Source: Pasteurellaceae bacterium (GTDB taxonomy: Bacteria > Pseudomonadota > Gammaproteobacteria > Enterobacterales > Pasteurellaceae). Taken from it: a DNA stretch of 64,000 nt. A program made the position numbers and the translations under genes. A model generated the notes under the pieces. The model made no database searches. It had not been told where the DNA came from and saw only the letters and a list, made by a program, of their open reading frames with translations. Below are positions 17,126 to 25,525 of the stretch, in pieces; positions within the stretch are counted from its first letter, which is position 1, and every line of letters starts with the position of its first letter. The stretch is from positions 1 to 64,000 of the forward strand of contig CAAEJV010000036.1 in assembly GCA_900756155.1 (NCBI GenBank). Reading direction: 5' to 3'.

Positions 17126-18667
17126 CTATTTTTGTGAAAGGTTCAAGCGACGTTTTAATAACGTCGTGAAGCCACGTAATAACACAAAAATCAATGACAA
17201 CACATAAATAGGTAAATTACCTAATGCTGCATAAGGCGTTTTGCCTTCTGTTGGCACCATTTTATGGGTCAGTGTGGTTTCCTCAAATTGAGGCGCTTGC
17301 GCTTCAATGTTGCCTTTTGCATCAATAAACACTGAAATACCCGTATTCGTTGCACGAATTAATGGTTTACCTAATTCGAGCGCACGCATTCTAGCCATTT
17401 GTAAATGTTGCCAAGGGCCAATGCTATCACCAAACCATGCATCATTAGAAATAGTCAGCAAATAATCCGTTTCTTTTTTCAGATTTTCACGAAGTTGCTC
17501 ACCAAAAATAATTTCATAACAAATAGCCGGCGCAAAAGCATGTTGTTTCGCCATAAAAGACGGTTGTACCGCATCGCCACTTTGGAACGCAGACATTGGC
17601 AAATTAAAGACAGAATTAAGTGGTCGCAACAAACTTTCTAATGGCACATATTCACCAAATGGCACGAGATGATGTTTACTGTAACGATTTTTTGTCGTCA
17701 ACTCATAAGGAAAATCAGGATTCCCTGCCGTTACAATGGAATTTAATAATTTACCGCTTTGCTCATCACGATATACGGTACCAATCATCACTTCCGTATT
17801 TTTCTCTTTTGCAACTTTATCTAAAGCTTCAAAAAATGGTGTAATGGTATTTTCCAAAGTTGGCAATGCCGACTCGGGTAAAATAATTAAATCAGACTTG
17901 CCTAAATGTGCCAAAATTTGTTTTTGATAGATGTCTACCGTGGCATAAAGATATTCAGGATCCCATTTTAAATTTTGCTCAATATTGCCTTGTGCAAGTG
18001 TGACAGTGAGCCCTTTATCTTCTTTGGGTTGAACAAAATTCACCTTACCAGCATAAGCACTTAATCCACCCACCACCAATAATAGCAGCACATTCACACT
18101 GACTAAATTCAATTGTTTTTTCGATAGTGCAAAAATAAGATTAAAAATGACCGCACTTGCCCAAACGGTAAAGAATGTCATCCCTGTCACACCAAAGATC
18201 GGCGCAATGCCGAAAAATGGACTGTCGATTTGGGTATAACCAAATTGTAACCAAGGAAAACCGGTAAACACCCAACCGCGCAAGAATTCAGTCAATGTCC
18301 AAATCGAGGCAAAAATGACCGCACTTTGCACCTGAAAACGCTGCACTAAATAAGTGAAAAGCATTGGATAAAGTGCAAGGTAAGCAGAAAGTAGGCCGAC
18401 TAAGAGATAACTCACGCCTAGAGAAGCACCACCAAATTGATGAATGCTGACATTTAACCAACTTACACCAAAACAGAAAAAGCCCATCGACCACAAAAAA
18501 GTGGCTAAAAGTGCGGTTGATTTTTTGGCATTTTTTGCCACAAAAAGTAAGCCACCCAAGGATACGTAGGCTAATCCCCAATAATCAAACGGCGAAAAGG
18601 CAAGCACGCCAATCACACCCGAAATCAGAGCAATAAGATAAATCACTAACTTATTCATTTTATCCAT
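17126..18667 (-). CDS. lnt: Apolipoprotein N-acyltransferase
   Basis: Lnt adds the third acyl chain to the N-terminal cysteine of lipoproteins at the periplasmic face of the inner membrane. The 513-residue protein has six to eight N-terminal membrane helices and a C-terminal membrane anchor. Between them lies a nitrilase-like domain with the catalytic glutamate in ILPESALP and the catalytic cysteine in APAICYEIIFGE. An ATG three codons in (18656-18658), behind GGAT, could be the true start. It follows corC, the same pair as E. coli ybeX-lnt. Three uptake signals lie inside the gene. Confidence 0.96.
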   Translation of the reverse strand: MDKMNKLVIYLIALISGVIGVLAFSPFDYWGLAYVSLGGLLFVAKNAKKSTALLATFLWSMGFFCFGVSWLNVSIHQFGGASLGVSYLLVGLLSAYLALYPMLFTYLVQRFQVQSAVIFASIWTLTEFLRGWVFTGFPWLQFGYTQIDSPFFGIAPIFGVTGMTFFTVWASAVIFNLIFALSKKQLNLVSVNVLLLLVVGGLSAYAGKVNFVQPKEDKGLTVTLAQGNIEQNLKWDPEYLYATVDIYQKQILAHLGKSDLIILPESALPTLENTITPFFEALDKVAKEKNTEVMIGTVYRDEQSGKLLNSIVTAGNPDFPYELTTKNRYSKHHLVPFGEYVPLESLLRPLNSVFNLPMSAFQSGDAVQPSFMAKQHAFAPAICYEIIFGEQLRENLKKETDYLLTISNDAWFGDSIGPWQHLQMARMRALELGKPLIRATNTGISVFIDAKGNIEAQAPQFEETTLTHKMVPTEGKTPYAALGNLPIYVLSLIFVLLRGFTTLLKRRLNLSQK

Positions 18668-18683
18668 ACTATAAAAAAATATT

Positions 18684-18706
18684 CCCCCTCTTCAGCAAAG
18701 AGGGGG
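18684..18706 (-). repeat. Hairpin between corC and lnt (CCCCTCTT/AAGAGGGG family)
   Basis: The stem CCCCCTCTT (18684-18692) pairs with AAGAGGGGG (18698-18706). It lies between two co-directional genes. In the direction of transcription, TATTTTTTTATAG follows, so partial termination is possible here. Confidence 0.7.
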
Positions 18707-18732
18707 CTAAGAATACGGCCAAACTGAGCAAC

Positions 18733-19629
18733 TTACTCAGCTTGTTCTTCCACGCCTTCCATATCCGATAAATGCTCATCCGGCACGGTTACGCGAACCT
18801 GAATTAAACGACGACTATCGGCAGAAGTCACCTTAAACTGAATATTTTCTAAGGTGATTTCTTCACCGCGTTTAGGCAAATACCCAAAGGCTTGCATGAT
18901 TAAACCACCAATGGTATCCACTTCTTCATCATCGAAATGTGTATTAAATTGCGCGTTAAAATCATCAATATCCGTTAGCGCACGCACGGCATAAGTGTGG
19001 CGAGAAAGCTGACGAATATCCGCGACATCTTCCTCATCAAATTCGTCTTCAATATCACCAACAATTTGTTCGAGAATGTCTTCGATGGTCACCAAACCAG
19101 ATACTGCACCAAACTCATCCACCACAATCGCCATATGGAAACGCTCAGAGCGAAAATCTTTTAACATACGATCAACACGTTTACTTTCTGGCACAATCAC
19201 AACTGGACGTAACAACTTGGAAAGTTCGAACTCTTCCGCATCTTCACGTAAAAACTTAAGCAAATCTTTCGCGTGCAAAATACCTTCAATATTATCGCGA
19301 TCATCCGTATCTGCAATTACAGGAAAACGAGAGTGAGCGGATTCAATAATGGTATTCAAACAAGCATCAAGATCTTGATTCGATTCAATAAATACGATTT
19401 GCGAGCGAGGAATCATAATATCGCGTACGCGAAGCTCGGCGATTTCCATTACCCCTTCAATCATCTCACGGGTATTTTGATCGATTAAATCATTTTGTTC
19501 TGAATCGCGAATCACTTCCACGAGTTCTTCACGGTTTTTCAACTCACCTTGGAAAAAGCGCCCTATAAGTGATTGGAAAAAAGATTTTTTAGTTGTTTCA
19601 GTTTGATTACTCGAATGTTCTTCGTTCAT
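18733..19629 (-). CDS. corC: CorC/HlyC-family CBS-domain protein
   Basis: CorC (YbeX) is a cytoplasmic protein linked to magnesium/cobalt tolerance and, by genetics, to ribosome and envelope homeostasis. The 298-residue protein has paired CBS domains (MIPRSQIVFIE...ILHAKDLLKFL; VDEFGAVSGLVTIEDILEQIVGD) that can bind nucleotides. A C-terminal CorC_HlyC domain follows (VDTIGGLIMQAFGYLPKRGE). No transmembrane DUF21 domain is present, so it is the short, soluble form. It is immediately upstream of lnt. Confidence 0.94.
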   Translation of the reverse strand: MNEEHSSNQTETTKKSFFQSLIGRFFQGELKNREELVEVIRDSEQNDLIDQNTREMIEGVMEIAELRVRDIMIPRSQIVFIESNQDLDACLNTIIESAHSRFPVIADTDDRDNIEGILHAKDLLKFLREDAEEFELSKLLRPVVIVPESKRVDRMLKDFRSERFHMAIVVDEFGAVSGLVTIEDILEQIVGDIEDEFDEEDVADIRQLSRHTYAVRALTDIDDFNAQFNTHFDDEEVDTIGGLIMQAFGYLPKRGEEITLENIQFKVTSADSRRLIQVRVTVPDEHLSDMEGVEEQAE

Positions 19630-19720
19630 AAAATTAAATGTGTTATTGTCGGATTGACTGCGTAGAAAGTAGCATATTTTGACAAAAATCGCAAAAAACT
19701 TAAGCTAAATGGCTGAAAAT

Positions 19721-19763
19721 AAAGTGCGGTTAAAAACATAATGATTTTTAACCGCACTTTTAT
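19721..19763 (-). terminator. Terminator of galM built from inverted uptake signals
   Basis: A 16-base stem (19721-19736 with 19745-19760) encloses two facing uptake signals extended by TTAAAAA / TTTTTAA. It lies between the galM stop and the corC start. Confidence 0.88.
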
Positions 19764-19774
19764 TACCAGATTAA

Positions 19775-20800
19775 TTATTTGAACCTAAACTCTGTCCACT
19801 GGTAATAGCGTTCACCTGCTTTTTGAATACCGCCATAATTTTGCCATTCTGGGTGGTTTGGAGTATCGGGAAGGCATTGGGTTTCAAGGGCTATGCCGCT
19901 GAAATCTTGATAAGTACTGTTTGCTCGAGTTGGAGTGCCTGCAAGATAGTTTCCCGTATAAACCTGTAATGCGGCTTGGGATGTGAGCACTTCAAGGCTT
20001 AAATCTTCATTAGGGGAAGTCAATAATACACAAGGTTTTTGCCATGCTTTATTGATGATAAAAGAATGATCGTAACCTTTTGTTACCACTTGATCGCCTT
20101 GTTGGAAATCTTGTGCAATTGGTTTTGCAACACGAAAATCAAAGCTGGTATTCACCACATGCTTAAGTGGTGAATTTGGGATGCCTTCGCCATCAACCGG
20201 TAAATAGAAATCCGCATTGAGGCGTAATGTATGATTTCTCACATCACTACCCTGCTCAGCATTTTCCAAATTGAAATAAGCGTGGTTCGTTAAGTTAAAT
20301 GCGGTATCTTTATCACTTTCTGCTTCATATTCAATTTTTACGCTATTTTCATCGGTTAATGTATAAATCACATTGACTTGTACATTTCCTTCAAAACCTT
20401 GATCACCATCGGGAGACACAAGGGAAAAACGCACAAAATTCTGACCGCACTCTTCCACTTTCCAACGACGTTTATCAAAACCTTCTTTACCACCATGTAA
20501 TTGATGTTTGCCTTGATTCGCGACCAGCTGGATTGTTCGCTCACCTAATTCAAATTGGGCGTTAGCAATACGGTTCGCATAGCGTCCTACGCTTGCGCCC
20601 AAATAAGCAGTTTGATGAGGATAATCTTCCACTTTGCAGCCGAGTAACACTTCTCGCAACTCACCATTCACGGGGACTTTACAAGAAAGCCAAGTGGCTC
20701 CCCAATCCATAAATTGCACGGTCATGCCATTCGAATTGGTGAGTTGAACAAGTTGATAAGGCTGTCCATCTGGTGCATTGAACGCCGTTTTTTCTAGCAT
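19775..20800 (-). CDS. galM: Aldose 1-epimerase (galactose mutarotase)
   Basis: GalM interconverts alpha and beta anomers of galactose so that GalK can use it. The 341-residue protein has the beta-sandwich epimerase pattern: LGASVGRYANRIANAQF, the catalytic histidine in FNLTNHAYFNLE, and the base near the C-terminus in GIALETQCLPD. The ATG at 20798-20800 follows AAGGAGT and overlaps the end of galK by 7 bases, so the genes are translationally coupled. A longer frame from 20827 is unlikely. Confidence 0.95.
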   Translation of the reverse strand: MLEKTAFNAPDGQPYQLVQLTNSNGMTVQFMDWGATWLSCKVPVNGELREVLLGCKVEDYPHQTAYLGASVGRYANRIANAQFELGERTIQLVANQGKHQLHGGKEGFDKRRWKVEECGQNFVRFSLVSPDGDQGFEGNVQVNVIYTLTDENSVKIEYEAESDKDTAFNLTNHAYFNLENAEQGSDVRNHTLRLNADFYLPVDGEGIPNSPLKHVVNTSFDFRVAKPIAQDFQQGDQVVTKGYDHSFIINKAWQKPCVLLTSPNEDLSLEVLTSQAALQVYTGNYLAGTPTRANSTYQDFSGIALETQCLPDTPNHPEWQNYGGIQKAGERYYQWTEFRFK

Positions 20801-21948
20801 AGACTCACTCCTTGTGAGGCTGTGCAAACGTAGAAATCTTCTTTTAAACCCGTTTGTTTCTCATAATTATCGGCAATAATTTTACGCACTTCTTCAACTT
20901 TATCATGAGGTGCAAGGGCAACAATGCAACCACCAAAGCCACCGCCGGTCATTCTCGCGCCACCGGTTTTACCAATCACTAATTGAGCGAGTTCAACAAG
21001 ATAATCGATTTGCGGCACGGTAATCTCGAAATCATCACGCATTGATTCGTGAGATTGCCCCATTAACTCGCCTAATTTTGTTAAATCGTTATGTTTTAAG
21101 GCTTCAACGGCATCAAGTACGCGTTGGTTTTCAGTCACCACATGACGTGCACGTTTAGCCACTAAAGAATTAAGTGCGGTCAATTCTGCTTCTCTTTTTT
21201 GGAATTCTTCTACTGACACATCACGCAACGCTTTCACACCAAAGAATTCTGCAGCTTTTTCACATTGCCAACGGCGTGTATTGTATTCACCCGTCACCAA
21301 ATCATGGGGTACATTTGAGTTCACAATGATAACAGCGACATCTTTCGGCACAGGCGTTGGCTGTGTTTCTAAGCTACGGCAATCAATCATTAAGAGATGA
21401 TCTTTTTGTCCTAAAGCAGAAATTAATTGATCCATGTTTCCGCAATTTGCGCCTACAAATTTGTTTTCAGCTTTTTGACCAATTAAAGCAATTTCTGTAT
21501 GTGTTAAAGGTAAATCACTGAGTTGTTGGCAGAACTTACCCGTCGCTACTTCAAGCGCAGCAGAAGAACTCAAACCAGAAGAATGTGGTACATTTCCAGA
21601 AATCACTAAATCAGCACCTTGTTTAAATTGTGGGTAACGTTCTTGAATAAATTTCACAACGCCACGCACATAATTTGCCCATTTTTGCTCACTTTGAGGG
21701 AAATCTTCATCAAGAGAAAAGGTATCCTCAAGATCAAGATCTGCGGCATAAACATTCCAAATATGATCAGCCCGTTTTGATCCCGCAATGGCTGTACCAT
21801 AATTGATTGCACAAGGCATCACAAAGCCATCATTGTAGTCGGTATGTTCGCCGATAATGTTCACACGACCTGGTGCATATACGGTCAGTTCAGGTTGCTT
21901 ATTATATTTTTGCGTAAAAATGTGTTGGGATTTTTGGACTGGAGTCAT
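20794..21948 (-). CDS. galK: Galactokinase
   Basis: GalK phosphorylates galactose at C1 in the Leloir pathway. The 384-residue GHMP kinase has the galactokinase signature GRVNIIGEHTDYNDGFVMP, the ATP loop VPHSSGLSSSAALEVA and the C-terminal motif GGARMTGGGFGGCIVAL. It is the second gene of galTKM, 54 bases after galT, with a hairpin between. An uptake signal lies in the coding sequence near 21171. Confidence 0.97.
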   Translation of the reverse strand: MTPVQKSQHIFTQKYNKQPELTVYAPGRVNIIGEHTDYNDGFVMPCAINYGTAIAGSKRADHIWNVYAADLDLEDTFSLDEDFPQSEQKWANYVRGVVKFIQERYPQFKQGADLVISGNVPHSSGLSSSAALEVATGKFCQQLSDLPLTHTEIALIGQKAENKFVGANCGNMDQLISALGQKDHLLMIDCRSLETQPTPVPKDVAVIIVNSNVPHDLVTGEYNTRRWQCEKAAEFFGVKALRDVSVEEFQKREAELTALNSLVAKRARHVVTENQRVLDAVEALKHNDLTKLGELMGQSHESMRDDFEITVPQIDYLVELAQLVIGKTGGARMTGGGFGGCIVALAPHDKVEEVRKIIADNYEKQTGLKEDFYVCTASQGVSLC

Positions 21949-21972
21949 ATTATTTTCCTTTATCTTTCACAC

Positions 21973-21993
21973 TCCCTCTTAACTCAAGAGGGA
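21973..21993 (-). repeat. Hairpin between galT and galK (CCCCTCTT/AAGAGGGG family)
   Basis: The stem TCCCTCTT (21973-21980) pairs with AAGAGGGA (21986-21993) over a 5-base loop. It is the third member of the intercistronic hairpin family seen in this window. Confidence 0.7.
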
Positions 21994-22002
21994 AAGGATT
22001 TC

Positions 22003-23049
22003 TTAACGTTCTTTGTAATGTACTTCGCTTAACGCACGTAATCTTTCTGCTGCTTGTTCAGCGGTGAGGTCACGTTGGCTTTCACCTAGCATTTCATAGC
22101 CCACCATAAATTTGCGAACCGTAGCAGAACGCAACAACGGTGGATAAAAATGTGCATGAAGCTGCCAATGTTCGTTATCTTCACCATTAAATGGTGCTGC
22201 ATGGAAGCCCATTGAATAAGGGAAAGACGTTTCAAATAAGTTATCGTATTTTGTTGCCAGTTTTTTCAATATCACGGCAAGATCTTTAGCTTGAGCCTCG
22301 GTTAATTCTGTTAAGCGTTTTACATGCACTTTTGGCAATAACAGGGTTTCAAACGGCCACACCGCCCAATAAGGCACCACAGCAACCCAATGCTCGGTTT
22401 CCACCACAATACGTTCTTTTTTCTCTAATTCTTTTTGAACGTAATCCACTAAAAGTACAGAGCCGTGTTTTTCATAATAATTTCGTTGAGCAACATCTTC
22501 ACGCGCGACTTCATTCGGTAAAAAGCTGTTTGCCCAAATTTGTCCGTGCGGATGGGGATTGGAACATCCCATTGCCGCGCCTTTATTTTCGAAAATCTGT
22601 ACCCACTGATATTTTTGACCCAGTTCACGCAATTGCTCTTGCCACACTTTTATCACTTCTTCAATTTCTAGTGCGGTCAATAATGGCAAGGTTTTACTGT
22701 GATCTGGTGAAAAACAAATAACACGGCTTTCACCACGAGCTTGGCTCATTTGGAAAAGAGGATCGGCTGATTGCTCTGGCGCGGGTGTATCTTCTAATAA
22801 AGCCGAGAAATCATTTTTGAATACATAAGGTTTATGGTAATCCGGATTAGGTTCGCCAGTGATACGTTTATTACGCGGGCAAAGATAACAATTTGGATCG
22901 TGGCTTGGCTTTTGTTCCTCACTCACTTTTTCTTGTTGCCCCTGCCATGGACGTTTAGCACGATGTGGCGAGACTAAAACCCATTGGTCAATTAACGGAT
23001 TATAACGACGATGTGGATGATCTGTCGGTTCAAATACGGTTTCGCTCAT
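22003..23049 (-). CDS. galT: Galactose-1-phosphate uridylyltransferase
   Basis: GalT exchanges UMP between UDP-glucose and galactose-1-phosphate. The 348-residue protein carries the zinc cysteines in CYLCPRNKRITGE and the catalytic HPH triad in GCSNPHPHGQIWANSF (the His nucleophile accepts UMP). It is the first gene of galTKM, divergent from galR across a 215-base control region. No galE lies in the window, so the epimerase must be elsewhere. Confidence 0.97.
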   Translation of the reverse strand: MSETVFEPTDHPHRRYNPLIDQWVLVSPHRAKRPWQGQQEKVSEEQKPSHDPNCYLCPRNKRITGEPNPDYHKPYVFKNDFSALLEDTPAPEQSADPLFQMSQARGESRVICFSPDHSKTLPLLTALEIEEVIKVWQEQLRELGQKYQWVQIFENKGAAMGCSNPHPHGQIWANSFLPNEVAREDVAQRNYYEKHGSVLLVDYVQKELEKKERIVVETEHWVAVVPYWAVWPFETLLLPKVHVKRLTELTEAQAKDLAVILKKLATKYDNLFETSFPYSMGFHAAPFNGEDNEHWQLHAHFYPPLLRSATVRKFMVGYEMLGESQRDLTAEQAAERLRALSEVHYKER

Positions 23050-23064
23050 ATTTTTGCTCCAAAA

Positions 23065-23078
23065 TGTAAACGATTACA
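23065..23078. promoter_or_regulatory. GalR-type operator for galTKM
   Basis: TGTAAACGATTACA contains the 12-base pattern GTAANCGNTTNC shared with sites at 23196-23207 and 24301-24312. It lies 16 bases upstream of the galT start, within or next to the start of its transcript. Repression by the adjacent GalR is inferred. Confidence 0.75.
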
Positions 23079-23092
23079 AAAAATTTTCTCAT

Positions 23093-23134
23093 AAGATAAC
23101 AAATTAAAAAAAATAAACCGTGATCATTATCACA
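23093..23134 (-). promoter_or_regulatory. CRP site and probable promoter of galTKM
   Basis: CGTGATCATTATCACA (23119-23134) matches the CRP consensus with one mismatch in the outer bases. On the minus strand a -10-like TATCTT at 23093-23098 would put the site about 41 bases upstream of the transcript start (class II). Site seen; promoter inferred. Confidence 0.6.
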
Positions 23135-23195
23135 AAATCAGGAAATAAGCCGCTCATCCAATCACTTTTTTGTGACGAATGTAGCATTTTTGAAA

Positions 23196-23207
23196 GTAAC
23201 CGCTTTC
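23196..23207. promoter_or_regulatory. GalR-type operator upstream of galR
   Basis: GTAACCGCTTTC fits GTAANCGNTTNC and sits inside a longer dyad (TTGAAAGTAACCGCTTTCAA). At 58 bases before the galR start it suggests that the regulator represses itself. Confidence 0.7.
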
Positions 23208-23264
23208 AATTTTATTCAAATTTACTATGATAATTGCTATGAAAAAATGAATGAGAGCCCTGTT

Positions 23265-24272
23265 ATGCCTACAATTCGAGATGTTGCTGAATTAGCTTGC
23301 GTGTCGGTTGCCACTGTTTCCCGGGTGATTAATCGCTCCCCATCTGTGAGTGAAAAAACCCGTTACTCGGTACAACGCGCGATGGAAGTCTTAAATTATC
23401 AACCCAATGCAAACGCACAAGCTCTAGCAGTACAAAATACTGATACCATTGGCGTGGTGGTTACCGATGTAACGGATCCGTTCTTTGCTATCTTGGTTAA
23501 ATCGGTCGATAAAGTCGCTGAAGAGCATCAAAAAACGATTTTGATCGGCATTGGATACCATCATGCAGAAAAAGAGCGTGAAGCCATTGATACCTTGCTA
23601 CGTAAGCGTTGTAGTTGCCTGGTTGTTCATTCCAAAGCCCTTTCTGATGAAGAGTTACAGCATTATTTAGAAAATGTACCCGGTATGGTGGTGATTAACC
23701 GTGTGATTACAGGCTATGAAAATCGTTGCGTCAGCCTTGATAACCGCCAAGGTACCTATCTTGCCACGGAGATCCTGATTCGTTATGGCCATAAGCACAT
23801 CGCCTATATTGGTTCCAATCACGGTATTTTAGATGAAACAGAACGTAAGGAAGGCTACTTAGAGGCCTTAGAAGCGCATAACTTCCCCATTGTAGAACAA
23901 GCCATTGTGCATAATTCACCTGATTTTGAAGGTGGTGAAAAGGCCATGATTGATTTATTAAGCTACAACTCCAACTTAACCGCTGTAGTAGCCTATAACG
24001 ACACGATGGCAGCGGGTGCAATTTCTGTTTTAAATGAAAACAATATCAAAGTCCCGAAACAATTTTCCATTGTGGGATTTGATGATATGCCAATTGCTCG
24101 ATATTTAATCCCAAAACTTACTACAATTAGATATCCAATTGATTTAATGGCAAATTATGCGGCAAAACTGGCATTAAGTTTAGTTGATTCGTCTATTGTC
24201 ACACCGACTGTTGTTCAATTTAATCCAACCTTGGTGAGACGTTTTTCCGTAGAAAATGCAATAAAACCGTGA
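23265..24272 (+). CDS. galR: Galactose operon repressor, LacI family
   Basis: This is a LacI-type repressor, 335 residues long. It has an N-terminal helix-turn-helix (TIRDVAELACVSVATVSRVIN), a hinge (NANAQALA) and a periplasmic-binding-protein-like sugar domain. It matches GalR/GalS of E. coli along its length (for example MVVINRVITGYENRCVSLDNR and FTAVVAYNDTMAAGA in those positions). I chose ATG 23265-23267, which gives the family start MPTIRDVA; an ATG 6 codons earlier (23247) is possible. It lies between galTKM and mglBAC, with matching operators on both sides, so it very likely controls both and is induced by galactose. Its TGA stop lies within a CRP-like site. Confidence 0.93.
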   Translation: MPTIRDVAELACVSVATVSRVINRSPSVSEKTRYSVQRAMEVLNYQPNANAQALAVQNTDTIGVVVTDVTDPFFAILVKSVDKVAEEHQKTILIGIGYHHAEKEREAIDTLLRKRCSCLVVHSKALSDEELQHYLENVPGMVVINRVITGYENRCVSLDNRQGTYLATEILIRYGHKHIAYIGSNHGILDETERKEGYLEALEAHNFPIVEQAIVHNSPDFEGGEKAMIDLLSYNSNLTAVVAYNDTMAAGAISVLNENNIKVPKQFSIVGFDDMPIARYLIPKLTTIRYPIDLMANYAAKLALSLVDSSIVTPTVVQFNPTLVRRFSVENAIKP

Positions 24273-24360
24273 TGGAGATCACAAATTTAAACATTGCTAT
24301 GTAATCGTTTTCATTTATGTGAGTTTGATCACAGATTAACAGTTTTGATTTCGTTATGAT
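24268..24360 (+). promoter_or_regulatory. mglBAC control region: two CRP sites, GalR operator, -10 box
   Basis: CGTGATGGAGATCACA (24268-24283) is a CRP-like site overlapping the galR stop. GTAATCGTTTTC (24301-24312) is a GalR operator of the shared 12-base pattern. TGTGAGTTTGATCACA (24318-24333) is a perfect CRP site. A -10 box TATGAT at 24355-24360 puts the transcript start near 24367, with the second CRP site centred 41.5 bases upstream, the classic class II position. Activation by CRP and repression by GalR are inferred. Confidence 0.8.
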
Positions 24361-24452
24361 GGATTCAGTTGCAATAGATGTACGCAACATTCCTCTATTT
24401 GATATATAAAAAATCAACAATAAAATCTCTTTCTCTACATAGGAGCGTTTTT

Positions 24453-25448
24453 ATGAAAAAAACAGCAGTATTAAGTGCAGTCGCTTTAGCAATCGGTTTA
24501 GGTTCAGCAACTTCAGGTTTCGCAGCCGATAACCGCATTGGTGTTACCATTTATAAATATGATGACAACTTCATGTCATTAATGCGTAAAGAAATCGATA
24601 AAGAAGCGAAAGCGCTTGGCGGCATTGAGTTATTAATGAATGACTCTCAAAATGCACAATCTATTCAAAATGACCAAGTAGATGGTTTGCTTTCTAAAGG
24701 TGTAAAAGCTTTAGCGATTAACTTAGTAGACCCAGCAGCAGCTTCAACTGTTATCAAGAAAGCTAAACAAGATGACATTCCTGTTGTTTTCTTCAATAAA
24801 GACCCAGGTGCAAAAGCAATTGGTAGCTACGATCACGCTTACTATGTTGGTACAGACCCTAAAGAATCTGGTTTAATCCAAGGTGACTTAATTGCGAAAC
24901 AATGGAAAGCAATGCCAGCCTTCGACTTAAACAAAGACGGTAAAATCCAATATGTATTATTAAAAGGTGAACCAGGTCACCCAGACGCAGAAGCGCGTAC
25001 TAAATATGTGATTGAGCAATTAAATGCTAAAGGTATCCAAACCGAACAATTATTTATTGATACCGGTATGTGGGATGCCGCAATGGCTAAAGATAAAGTG
25101 GATGCATGGTTATCTAGCTCTAAAGCTAACGAAATTGAAATGATTATTTCAAACAATGACGGTATGGCGTTAGGTGCATTAGAAGCAACCAAAGCACACG
25201 GTAAAAAATTACCAATCTTTGGTGTGGATGCATTACCGGAAGTACTTCAATTAATCAAGAAAGGCGAAATTGCTGGTACTGTGTTAAACGATGGTGTTAA
25301 CCAAGGTAAAGCAGTTGTTCAACTTTCTGCAAACCTTGCTAACGGTAAAGCAGCAACAGAAGGTACACAATGGAAATTAGAAAACCGCGTTGTACGTATC
25401 CCTTATGTTGGTGTAGATAAAGATAACCTAAGTGAATTCTTAAAATAA
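24453..25448 (+). CDS. mglB: Galactose/glucose-binding periplasmic protein
   Basis: MglB captures galactose or glucose in the periplasm for the MglAC transporter. The 331-residue precursor has a textbook signal peptide (MKKTAVLSAVALAIGLGSAT, cut after about residue 24). The fold is that of a sugar-binding protein (GVTIYKYDDNFMSLMRKEI). The E. coli calcium-binding loop is recognisable in FDLNKDGKIQYVLL (DLNKDGKIQ). The start follows AGGAG. It is first in mglBAC, and a hairpin after it probably keeps its level above that of the membrane parts. Confidence 0.96.
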   Translation: MKKTAVLSAVALAIGLGSATSGFAADNRIGVTIYKYDDNFMSLMRKEIDKEAKALGGIELLMNDSQNAQSIQNDQVDGLLSKGVKALAINLVDPAAASTVIKKAKQDDIPVVFFNKDPGAKAIGSYDHAYYVGTDPKESGLIQGDLIAKQWKAMPAFDLNKDGKIQYVLLKGEPGHPDAEARTKYVIEQLNAKGIQTEQLFIDTGMWDAAMAKDKVDAWLSSSKANEIEMIISNNDGMALGALEATKAHGKKLPIFGVDALPEVLQLIKKGEIAGTVLNDGVNQGKAVVQLSANLANGKAATEGTQWKLENRVVRIPYVGVDKDNLSEFLK

Positions 25449-25475
25449 GAAAATCTATTGCTTTTCTTTAATTTT

Positions 25476-25511
25476 AGGGGAAAGGAAACCCAAATTCCCT
25501 TTCCCCTTTTT
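25476..25511 (+). terminator. Partial terminator between mglB and mglA
   Basis: The stem AGGGGAAAGG / CCTTTCCCCT (25476-25485 and 25498-25507) is followed by Ts, 28 bases after the mglB stop. Since mglA and mglC lack an obvious promoter of their own, it most likely stops only part of the transcripts and protects mglB mRNA. Confidence 0.75.
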
Positions 25512-25525
25512 TGATGAGGTTGGAT

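Noticed and set aside
22332..22721. 129-codon frame antisense to galT
   Set aside because: It is a shadow of a full-length, motif-complete galT.
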